DNA of 64,000 nt from assembly GCA_023433065.1 (NCBI GenBank), contig JAEZET010000004.1, positions 744,001-808,000 on the forward strand, written 5' to 3'. Positions 26,119 to 33,661 of this stretch are shown piece after piece. Both the position numbers and the translations under genes were made by a program. The stretch comes from Cyanobacteria bacterium OH_CBrB_359 (GTDB taxonomy: Bacteria; Cyanobacteriota; Vampirovibrionia; Gastranaerophilales; Gastranaerophilaceae). Position 1 is the first letter of the stretch. Each line of letters starts with the position of its first letter. The notes beneath the pieces were generated by a model. The model saw only the letters and a list, made by a program, of their open reading frames with translations, was not told the origin of the DNA and ran no database searches.

Positions 26119-27240
26119 TTATTCTTGAAGTTCCTTTTCGCCAGTATTTTCTATAGTTTTAACTTCTTTTGGGCTTACATTTTTAGCATTTGAAAGGTCT
26201 TGAACTTTAGATTCTTTCTTTTTTATGTCTTCAGCTTCAAGTTGTTTATTTATAATAACAGTCTGTGCAACCTGTATGACATTGCTTACTATAAGATAAA
26301 GCAATACCCCTGCCGGAATCGGTATAAAGACAAATGTGGCAGTAAGCATAATAGGCATCATTGTTCCCATTGTTTTTTGCATAGCTTCTTGTGTGGGGTC
26401 TGTCTGCATATTCTTATTTGTTGTCATCATTATTTTCTGAGAGAAGTACATTGTTGCACCGAAAATCAACACAAGCACAAGTACATCAAGATTAAACGTT
26501 CCGGTAACTTCTTTTGTGGGTACTGAAGCTGTTAATATATCACCTTTTCTTTCAAACTTAACGGTTTCTATTTCTCTTGTATTTTTATCAATTATATTAA
26601 TTTCGGCTGATGATACTTTTTCTAACTGACTGTATTTTAAATCAAGTTCATCAAGACTGATTTTAAAATCTATTGTTTGTCCGGGAGCTATTTCACCTTG
26701 TACTTTAAGAGCTTTTTTGGGGTCTGTAAGCTTAACATCATCAAGTGTTTGTGCGCCTAAAACAACTTTTACATTTTTTGAAATCATAAAAGAATCAAAT
26801 TTAGAAACATTATATGTTCCGTCATAAGAGACACCTGCATTACCTTTTAGTGTTGCATCGAGTCTGTTTATAAATAAAAATTTTGCGTCCCCTGCCATTT
26901 GAATAAATTGAGGGCTCATCAAAGCTGAATACAACAAGATGAATATTGGCATTTGTAATAATAAAGGCAAGCAGCCTGCCATTGGATTAAATTTGTGTTC
27001 CTTGTAAAACTCCATCATTTTTCTTTGCATGGTTTGAGGATCATTTTTATATCTGTCTTGAATCATCTTCATCTTAGGCTGCAGAATCTGCATAGTTCTC
27101 ATAGAACGCTGCTGAGAGACGTTTAAAGGCCATAAAATAATTCTCACCACTATTGTTAACAGGATTATCCCTACACCGTAGCTTCCTGCTACAAGGCTTA
27201 ATCCTTTTAATGCTTCAATTGTTAATGCTGTAAAATCCAC
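26119..27240 (-). CDS. yidC: YidC/Oxa1/Alb3 membrane protein insertase with enlarged P2 loop
   Basis: A 373-aa insertase that places proteins into the inner membrane. GVGIILLTIVVRIILWPLN is the first core helix with the conserved Arg of the hydrophilic groove, QILQPKMKMIQDRYKNDPQTMQRKMMEFYKEHK is the cytoplasmic hairpin, and NPMAGCLPLLLQMPIFILLY the second core helix. Unusually, about 120 residues (126-249), beta-rich with repeated Val/Lys/Asp strands, separate this from the third core helix. The big soluble domain of proteobacterial YidC is at a different place (after TM1). No large N-terminal domain is present, as in cyanobacterial/Alb3 types. The C-tail is basic then acidic. Confidence 0.93.
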   Translation of the reverse strand: MDFTALTIEALKGLSLVAGSYGVGIILLTIVVRIILWPLNVSQQRSMRTMQILQPKMKMIQDRYKNDPQTMQRKMMEFYKEHKFNPMAGCLPLLLQMPIFILLYSALMSPQFIQMAGDAKFLFINRLDATLKGNAGVSYDGTYNVSKFDSFMISKNVKVVLGAQTLDDVKLTDPKKALKVQGEIAPGQTIDFKISLDELDLKYSQLEKVSSAEINIIDKNTREIETVKFERKGDILTASVPTKEVTGTFNLDVLVLVLIFGATMYFSQKIMMTTNKNMQTDPTQEAMQKTMGTMMPIMLTATFVFIPIPAGVLLYLIVSNVIQVAQTVIINKQLEAEDIKKKESKVQDLSNAKNVSPKEVKTIENTGEKELQE

Positions 27241-27274
27241 TACTGTTTCTCCCTATTTGACTTTTGTTTAATTT

Positions 27275-28597
27275 TTAATTAACAAGTTCGGGCACTCTTT
27301 CTTGAGGGAAAATAATTACACCGTGTTGTGTTTTTCCCCAGTCCATTGTCTTTTTCCCGAAAATGATTTTAAATACTATAAAAACTACTATAGGAAACCA
27401 TAGCCCTACAATATAAAGGCAGGTTTCTATTGATTGTCTGAAATTCTCCATTGGTTTTAATTTATTATATTTTCTTAAACTGTATAAAAGCCCACAAATA
27501 AAGAATATGCACATAATTACCGCTAAAGTAAATGATGATAGGACTTCATTTGAATAACCTTTTACGAATCTGAAAAGTTGAAAAACGATTTCAGACATTA
27601 ACCAGAAAGGCAATATAAATTCAGAGATATAAGCTGTCATGTCCAAGCTTACCCTCAAAGACATATCTTTTGAAAATAAAACATCAGTAAAATGCTCAAG
27701 GTATCTTCTGATACTTCCTTCAATCCATCTTCTTCTTTGTCTTAAAAGCGGTATGTAAGAAAGAACGCCTTCTTCATAGACACAAACATGAGGGCAGAAC
27801 CTTATGTCCCAGCCTTTTATTTGCATTCTTGTGGACATATCGAGATCATCAGTAAGAGTGTTATTATTCCAACCGTTTATATCATTTAGAGCTGTTCGTT
27901 TAATAAGTTCGCCGTTTCCTCTTAATTCAACAGCGCCTTTAACAGCATCTCTTCCAACCTGAAAGTGAGTATCAAGAGCCATTTCATTATCTTGACAACG
28001 TGTTAAAAAGTTGTACTCTCTATTTAATATAACTTTTCTTGCTTGCACAGCCCCCACATCTTCAGGTTCAAGAGCAGGGACAAGGTTCTTTAAAAAATCA
28101 CTGTTTACTCTTGCATCTGCATCAAATACCAGTACCGCTTCACCTTTAGCTATGCTCATAGCATCATTTAATACGGCAGATTTGCCCGGAAATGCATTTT
28201 TATCCCTAATCATAGCTACTACTTTATCATATCGTTTTTCCAGCTCTTTTATAATCAATGCGGTGTTGTCAGTGCTTCTATCATCAATAACTATTATTTC
28301 GTATTCATCGTAATCGAGCATTAAAATATTTTCCACTGTATCTGCAATAACAGTTTCTTCATTGTGTGCGGGAATCATTATTGAAACAAAAGGCCTATAG
28401 TTTGTATTTATTATCTGCCCTTTTTTTCTTAATTTTCTGGTTTGATGTTTAAATGCAACTTGCATATAAATTGCATAAAGAATCATGAATGTCATGAGAG
28501 TAATAATAGCCCAGTAAGTGTCCATATAATTTTGGAATATAAACAAAAATACCCATAAACAGGTTATTATAATAGATAATACAATTCTTTCGGTCAT
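27275..28597 (-). CDS. Processive family 2 glycosyltransferase
   Basis: A 440-aa membrane GT2 enzyme like cellulose/hyaluronan/poly-GlcNAc synthases. Two N-terminal helices are followed by the catalytic domain: SIMIPAHNEETVI, IIVIDDRSTDN, VLVFDADARV (DxD), TLTDDLDMSTRM (TDDxD acid) and RQRRRWIEGS (QxxRW-like, here R-Q-R-R-R-W). Four further helices at the C-terminus form the channel region. It would polymerise a sugar from a nucleotide sugar and move it across the membrane. It is the first gene of the minus-strand group with yidC and queA, 34 nt from yidC. The polymer cannot be predicted. Confidence 0.88.
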   Translation of the reverse strand: MTERIVLSIIITCLWVFLFIFQNYMDTYWAIITLMTFMILYAIYMQVAFKHQTRKLRKKGQIINTNYRPFVSIMIPAHNEETVIADTVENILMLDYDEYEIIVIDDRSTDNTALIIKELEKRYDKVVAMIRDKNAFPGKSAVLNDAMSIAKGEAVLVFDADARVNSDFLKNLVPALEPEDVGAVQARKVILNREYNFLTRCQDNEMALDTHFQVGRDAVKGAVELRGNGELIKRTALNDINGWNNNTLTDDLDMSTRMQIKGWDIRFCPHVCVYEEGVLSYIPLLRQRRRWIEGSIRRYLEHFTDVLFSKDMSLRVSLDMTAYISEFILPFWLMSEIVFQLFRFVKGYSNEVLSSFTLAVIMCIFFICGLLYSLRKYNKLKPMENFRQSIETCLYIVGLWFPIVVFIVFKIIFGKKTMDWGKTQHGVIIFPQERVPELVN

Positions 28598-28751
28598 CCC
28601 CTGTGCCCTAATATCTAGTTCTTTCTAAACATTCTAACAAAAAAATACAACTTTTATTATAGAATGTAAATTTTCATAACTTTTTTGTTAATTATATAAA
28701 GTATAAAAGAATATGGCAAACAGGATTATTACTCTAATTAACTTTATATGC

Positions 28752-28768
28752 TATAATCGACTTTGACA
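28752..28768 (+). promoter_or_regulatory. -10 box implying a near-leaderless transcript
   Basis: TATAAT at 28752-28757 is 10 nt before the A of ATG 28768; no Shine-Dalgarno sequence is present. The predicted leader is three to four nucleotides at most. Confidence 0.4.
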
Positions 28769-29619
28769 TGATAAAGACAGTTAAAAATTCATTTATACTT
28801 TTAAAAGATAATATCGTAATATTGCAGCCCCTTGTTTTATATGTACTTATTATAGGGATTTTGATAAAGCCTGCTATGTCTATGCATGTTTTTAACATTT
28901 ACTCAATATTATTATTGATTTCAATTTTCTTATTTACAATAGCTTTTATTGCTGGTTGGTTTTATATGGCTAAAGTAGCTATATCAAAGAGAAATATTGT
29001 CTATGACAGCTTAGAGGATAAAAATATTGCTTCTCTAAACTTATTAAAACAGTTTTTTACTGGGGTTGGAGAGTATTTTCTTCCTATGGCTTTAACAATA
29101 ATTTTATATGTTGTATTTTTTGTTGCTTTTTCTTTTATTGCATATAAGGCAGGTCTTCATATAATTGGCAAGCCACAGTTTGATATAGAAACAATAAAAT
29201 ATTTTTCGGGAATGAATCCTGAGGAATTACAGAAGTATTTGGCTGCGGCGTCTGTAAGTGATAAAGTCATTATAAGTTTTTACAACTGGAGCTTATATTT
29301 CAGTTTTGTAAGCTTGTTGTTTTCGATTATAACTGTTTTTTGGTTCCCAATAATTTTTTACAATACAAAAAATCCTTTCATGGCTTATTTCTATAATATT
29401 AAATTTACTTTTTATAATATATTAGATGTCAGTATAATTGTTATATTTCTGACTTTAATTAATTTGTTGTTGTCTTTCATAAATATTTTTGCATCGTTAA
29501 ATATAGTTTTTTCTGTGATTTCTTTATTATTAATGTTTGTTTATATGAATTATTATATTTTGCTGGTATTTTTATATTATGACGAGAAAACACAAATTAA
29601 TAGCCATAGTGGGACCTAG
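28768..29619 (+). CDS. Polytopic membrane protein, unknown
   Basis: A 283-aa protein with about six membrane helices (about 17-37, 43-66, 95-122, 166-195, 208-238, 245-272) and little charge between them. The arrangement of KNSFILLKDNIVILQPLVLYVL at the start resembles the many 'membrane protein YIP1/DUF-like' families, but no diagnostic motif is visible. Its 3' end overlaps the miaA start by 41 nt, so the two are translationally linked. A -10 box lies almost at the start codon. Confidence 0.6.
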   Translation: MIKTVKNSFILLKDNIVILQPLVLYVLIIGILIKPAMSMHVFNIYSILLLISIFLFTIAFIAGWFYMAKVAISKRNIVYDSLEDKNIASLNLLKQFFTGVGEYFLPMALTIILYVVFFVAFSFIAYKAGLHIIGKPQFDIETIKYFSGMNPEELQKYLAAASVSDKVIISFYNWSLYFSFVSLLFSIITVFWFPIIFYNTKNPFMAYFYNIKFTFYNILDVSIIVIFLTLINLLLSFINIFASLNIVFSVISLLLMFVYMNYYILLVFLYYDEKTQINSHSGT

Positions 29620-30496
29620 CGCTACAGGAAAGTCGAACCTTGCTGTACAACTTGCTCATAAAATTCATGGCGAAATTGTTTCTGCAGATTCAAGGTTAGT
29701 ATATAGGGAATTTAACATTGCTACTGCTAAACCTGACATTAAAGAACAGCAAAGTATAAAACATCACCTTATAGATGTTATTAATCCTGATGAAGAATAT
29801 ACTGTTGCAAATTTTGCCGATGATGCAAAGGCTGCTATAGAAGAGATTGTTGAAAAAAAGAAAATCCCTATTGTTGTCGGTGGAACCGGATTGTATTTTA
29901 GAATTTTACTTGAGAACTTTGATTTGCCAAGAGTGCCTCCAAATAAAGAATTAAGAGAAAAACTAGAGAAACAATCTGAAGAAGAGCTTTATTCTATGCT
30001 CGAAAGTCTGGATAGTGAAATTGCCCAAAAAATCCATAAAAACAATAAAGTCAAGATGATAAGAGCGATTGAAGTAGCACAAACCCTTAATACTCCCATG
30101 TCAATTGCTCAAAAAACAAAAGAAAATGACTATGATGTCCTTTGGATAGGATTAAATGCCAAAAACAGAGATTTTGTATATGAAAGAATTAATTTAAGAG
30201 TAGAAAAAATGTTCAAAGACGGTCTTTGGGATGAGGCCAGAAGATTATTTAATAAATACCCGAATCTTGATTTATTAATGAATACGATAGGTTATCAGGA
30301 GCTAAAACCACATTTTGACGGGTTAATTACACTTGAAGAAGCAAAAGAAAACATAAAACAGAATACAAGAAGGTATGCAAAACGTCAATTAAGCTGGTTT
30401 AGAGCTAACAAACAGATTAATTGGTTTAATATTGATGAAATGCAAAATGAAAAAATTATTAATAGTGTTTTAAAGCTGTGGAATGCTTTTAACTAG
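29579..30496 (+). CDS. miaA: tRNA dimethylallyltransferase
   Basis: A 305-aa MiaA that adds a dimethylallyl group to A37 of tRNAs reading UNN codons. The P-loop GPSATGKS is at residues 12-19, followed by SADSRLVYREFNIATAKP, HHLIDVINPDEEYTVANF, VVGGTGLYFRIL, VKMIRAIEVAQ and the C-terminal NTRRYAKRQLSWFR. The length is typical. ATG 29579 must be right despite the 41-nt overlap with the upstream gene because the P-loop begins only 12 residues in. The 3' end overlaps the convergent kinase gene by 4 nt. Confidence 0.96.
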   Translation: MTRKHKLIAIVGPSATGKSNLAVQLAHKIHGEIVSADSRLVYREFNIATAKPDIKEQQSIKHHLIDVINPDEEYTVANFADDAKAAIEEIVEKKKIPIVVGGTGLYFRILLENFDLPRVPPNKELREKLEKQSEEELYSMLESLDSEIAQKIHKNNKVKMIRAIEVAQTLNTPMSIAQKTKENDYDVLWIGLNAKNRDFVYERINLRVEKMFKDGLWDEARRLFNKYPNLDLLMNTIGYQELKPHFDGLITLEEAKENIKQNTRRYAKRQLSWFRANKQINWFNIDEMQNEKIINSVLKLWNAFN

Positions 30497-31350
30497 CATT
30501 CAAAACAATTTGTAATTGTATGGATATATTCAAGTATCTGTTCAAAATAATCTAATGATGCAGCGCCGTTTATAACAATATCCGCTTTATTCCTCTGAGG
30601 AGTTATGTATTTTTGAGATGCACCTCTGACATATTCAAGTTGCTTTAAGGCGTTTTGCTGGTCTTGGTTTCTCGTTTGTGCTCTGTATAAAAACCACTTT
30701 TTTTGTGTAGCTCTGTCAATATCGACATATACTTTAACATCCATAACCTCAGGAACATCGCCATACATAGATGCCATTCCTTCAACTACTATGATTTTTT
30801 TCGATTCAGTTTTTGTTACATTTGAAACGCTTCTGCCGCTTCCATTAATAAGATATTCGGGTATATAAACATCTTGTCCTTCAGAGAGCTTAATAAGGTC
30901 TGTTTTTAGTAGCTCAATTTGGAAATTATCAGGCGAATCAACGTCATATCCTGACTCTAAGAGATTATCAAAGTCGCCGTAAATTTTAATAAGCTCTGAA
31001 ATATCGTTAAAATAGTTATCAGAGCTTAAAATTTGAACAGGCATATTAAATTTATTTATTGATTTTTTAATTCTTTCACAAATAGTTGTCTTTCCGCTGG
31101 CTGATTCGCCGCAAATGCTTACTAATATTCTTTTTTCGGGAAAGTTAATAATTCTTCTTGTAAAACGTGAAATGAAATCAGGTTTTATTTCAACAAAAAT
31201 TGGGCTGTTGCTTTTCCTGTCATAAGAAATAATCTGTTTAAATTTAGTTTGTAAGTAAAAAGCTAAAAATTCACGGCCTGTTTTTGTTGAAAAATCGGGT
31301 TTTTGTATTTTATTGTTAGTATCTAATTCTTGTCTTATTAACGTTTGCAT
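30493..31350 (-). CDS. Uridine-kinase-like P-loop kinase with N-terminal extension
   Basis: A 285-aa protein whose residues from about 74 onward match the uridine kinase / phosphoribulokinase family: ILVSICGESASGKTTICERI with the P-loop GESASGKT, the DNYFND segment, IIVVEGMASMYGDVPEVMDVKVYVDID, and a KYITPQRNKADIVIN end typical of Udk-like proteins. The first 70 residues (TGREFLAFYLQTKFKQIISYD) are an extra domain of unknown role. It could phosphorylate uridine/cytidine or another small molecule. It is downstream of the ABC exporter on the same strand. Confidence 0.78.
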   Translation of the reverse strand: MQTLIRQELDTNNKIQKPDFSTKTGREFLAFYLQTKFKQIISYDRKSNSPIFVEIKPDFISRFTRRIINFPEKRILVSICGESASGKTTICERIKKSINKFNMPVQILSSDNYFNDISELIKIYGDFDNLLESGYDVDSPDNFQIELLKTDLIKLSEGQDVYIPEYLINGSGRSVSNVTKTESKKIIVVEGMASMYGDVPEVMDVKVYVDIDRATQKKWFLYRAQTRNQDQQNALKQLEYVRGASQKYITPQRNKADIVINGAASLDYFEQILEYIHTITNCFEC

Positions 31351-31390
31351 ATTTCTTTTAAGTCTTCTGATTTCTAAAGTTGCTAAAATA

Positions 31391-33181
31391 TTAAGTTATA
31401 CTAATTTCTTCTTCCGCTTTTGAAAACTGCATTTCATATAATTTTCTGTAATGCCCTTGAGAATTTTTCATAAGCTCCTCGTGAGTACCGAGCTCAACTA
31501 ATCTTCCTTCATTAATTACTGCTATTCTATCAGCATTTTTAATTGTTGAAAGTCTGTGTGCAATTACAAAGACAGTTTTGTTTTTCATTAAATTATCAAG
31601 TGCTTGCTGGACAATTGCCTCTGATTTGTTGTCTAAAGCCGATGTGGCTTCGTCTAAAATTACAATCGGAGAATTTTTTATCATTGCTCTGGCTATCGCA
31701 ACTCTTTGTCTTTGACCGCCGGAGAGAGTCGTACCTCTTTCCCCGATTACTGTATTCATACCTTCAGGTAAGGTTTCCATAAATTCATCCAGGTGGGCAT
31801 TGTTTACAACTTCTTCTATCTGGGTATCCGTTGCGTTAAAGTTGCCCATTAGGATATTTTCCTTTATTGTTCCAGAGAATAAAAAATTATCCTGAAAAAC
31901 AACAGATATAAGATTTCTTAAAGAACTTAGTTTTATATCTCTGATATCAGTTCCATCAATTTTTATGCTACCTGAATTTATATCATAAAATCTTGGGATA
32001 AGATTTACCAGAGTGGTTTTGCCCCCTCCTGAATTTCCGACTATAGCAACTGTTTCATTTTTTTCTATCTGCAGATTCAGGTTGTCTATTACCGGTATTC
32101 CTTTTACATATTCAAACATAACGTTTTCAAAAGTTATTTCATTCTCCAGTTTATTTATTTCTATAGAATTTTCTTTTTCTTTGATTTCAGGAATTATATC
32201 AAACAACTCAAAAACCCTGCCCAGAGAAACAAAAACGTTTTGAACACTGGTAAATACTTCTCCAAGACTTTTTATAGGTTTATATAATAATAAAAGTGAA
32301 GTTACAAACGATGCGAAATTACCAATACTTAGCTGGCCTGTCATAATTAAGTGATTTCCGAATGTAAATACTATTGCAATACCGACCGATGCTATTAAAT
32401 AGATGACGGGGGACATTAATCCTGTTCTTTTAATTAATGACATTGCAAGATTAAAGTTCTCGGTAATTTGTTTTGTAAACTTATTATTCTGGTAACCTTG
32501 AAGGTTGTATGCAGTTATAATCTTGTTGCCTATGCAAGTTTCATTAAAGTTTGTTGTTATGTTACCGCCGACTTTCATTGTTGCATTTGAAGTTCTTTTA
32601 ATTCTTTTTCTAATAAGCGCAGCAGGTATTACTGAAGAACCTAAAACTAAAACACCGACAATGGCCAGTTGCCAGGAATTATATAGCATAACTGCAATAA
32701 GAGAAATTGCACCTATTCCTGTAGTTAAAAATATTTTTAAACTGTCAAGCATACCTTTTGAAGCCAAATCGGCATCACTTAGAAATCTTGTTAGAATGTG
32801 CCCTGTAGAATTAACATCATAAAATTTATTATCCAAAGTGGTAAGTTTTTTAAAAAGGTCTGTTTTAACCGCATTTGTTATTTTTTGCCCGGTCCATTCA
32901 GTCAGATAGCTGTTAATGTATTTTAAGGTTCCTTGTATCAGTGCAAACAGAATTATTCCGAAAGGTATAATCATTGCGAAAAATTGATTTTTCTTTATAA
33001 TAACTTCATCAAGATAAGGTTTTAGAGAATAAGCCACAACCGCATCAAGTAAACCTACAGGTATGGCAATTAATAGATTTAATATAACTCTTCCCAAATA
33101 TGGTTTTATATATTTATACAACCTGCCAAACAAATACCCGTAATTAAATGCAGCATTTGCTGTTGTATCTTGTAGTTTCAT
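31391..33181 (-). CDS. ABC exporter (MsbA-like, fused TMD-NBD)
   Basis: A 596-aa half-transporter: six membrane helices in the first about 330 residues followed by a complete nucleotide-binding domain. Walker A is GNSGGGKTT, the Q-loop VFQDNFLFSGTIKENI, the signature LSGGQRQRVAIARA, Walker B IVILDEATSAL and the switch His in IAHRLSTI. Wording of the TMD (HILTRFLSDAD) resembles MsbA/lipid and multidrug exporters. It would act as a homodimer in the inner membrane; the substrate is not readable from sequence. AGGTG precedes the ATG. Confidence 0.9.
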   Translation of the reverse strand: MKLQDTTANAAFNYGYLFGRLYKYIKPYLGRVILNLLIAIPVGLLDAVVAYSLKPYLDEVIIKKNQFFAMIIPFGIILFALIQGTLKYINSYLTEWTGQKITNAVKTDLFKKLTTLDNKFYDVNSTGHILTRFLSDADLASKGMLDSLKIFLTTGIGAISLIAVMLYNSWQLAIVGVLVLGSSVIPAALIRKRIKRTSNATMKVGGNITTNFNETCIGNKIITAYNLQGYQNNKFTKQITENFNLAMSLIKRTGLMSPVIYLIASVGIAIVFTFGNHLIMTGQLSIGNFASFVTSLLLLYKPIKSLGEVFTSVQNVFVSLGRVFELFDIIPEIKEKENSIEINKLENEITFENVMFEYVKGIPVIDNLNLQIEKNETVAIVGNSGGGKTTLVNLIPRFYDINSGSIKIDGTDIRDIKLSSLRNLISVVFQDNFLFSGTIKENILMGNFNATDTQIEEVVNNAHLDEFMETLPEGMNTVIGERGTTLSGGQRQRVAIARAMIKNSPIVILDEATSALDNKSEAIVQQALDNLMKNKTVFVIAHRLSTIKNADRIAVINEGRLVELGTHEELMKNSQGHYRKLYEMQFSKAEEEISIT

Positions 33182-33346
33182 TCACACCTCTAACAAATGA
33201 TTTCTCATTATAAATATTACAGCAAAAATAGCAATAAATAAAAAATTATACTTTATACCAATGAAAAAGTTTACAAGAATATTCAAAATGTAATTATCAA
33301 GGAATTCCTGATAAAACAATTTTATATTTGTTGCAGGTAAGTTAGT

Positions 33347-33610
33347 ATGAAAAAGAGAATTATATTTTTTGAAGTATTTTGTATACTTTTTGTAGGGCAA
33401 ATAGCCATGGCAGGTTGTCCTACTGGCTATGCTTGTCTTCTTAAGGATTTAAAGATACAGGAAACTGTTATTAAAAATATACAAAAAAAACATGTTGATA
33501 AAATATATAGTCCAAAGACAACAGAACCATCTTTAGATACAATTAAGAATAAAAAAGAGAATGATTATTCTTATAAAGATTTACTCCCTTTTTCCCCGAA
33601 ATATTATTAA
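33347..33610 (+). CDS. Small exported protein, possible lipoprotein
   Basis: An 87-aa protein with an N-terminal signal sequence (KKRIIFFEVFCILFVGQIAMAG) followed by CPTGYACLLKDLK. AMAGC could be a weak lipobox (Met in place of Leu at -3), so the Cys may be lipidated; otherwise cleavage after AMA is likely. The mature part is short, charged and Lys/Thr/Tyr-rich with no recognised domain. A strong terminator follows 0-5 nt after the stop, which supports a real transcript. It is divergent from the ABC exporter gene. Confidence 0.65.
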   Translation: MKKRIIFFEVFCILFVGQIAMAGCPTGYACLLKDLKIQETVIKNIQKKHVDKIYSPKTTEPSLDTIKNKKENDYSYKDLLPFSPKYY

Positions 33611-33638
33611 AAAAGGACGAAGTTGATTCGTCCTTTTT
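33610..33638. terminator. Strong bidirectional intrinsic terminator
   Basis: AAAAAGGACGAA (33610-33621), loop GTTGA, TTCGTCCTTTTT (33627-33638): a perfect 12-bp stem with T tract. It ends the small exported protein gene (+) and lies 24 nt from the end of the acetyl-CoA synthetase gene (-). Confidence 0.9.
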
Positions 33639-33661
33639 ATTTATTTATTTAAGCTGTTTGA

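Noticed and set aside
33182..33400. A 72-codon minus-strand frame ending at the ABC exporter start, with a hydrophobic middle
   Set aside because: It overlaps the start of the small exported protein gene on the other strand, which has a signal peptide and its own terminator. The minus-strand frame has no ribosome site and its end coincides with the exporter's Shine-Dalgarno sequence.
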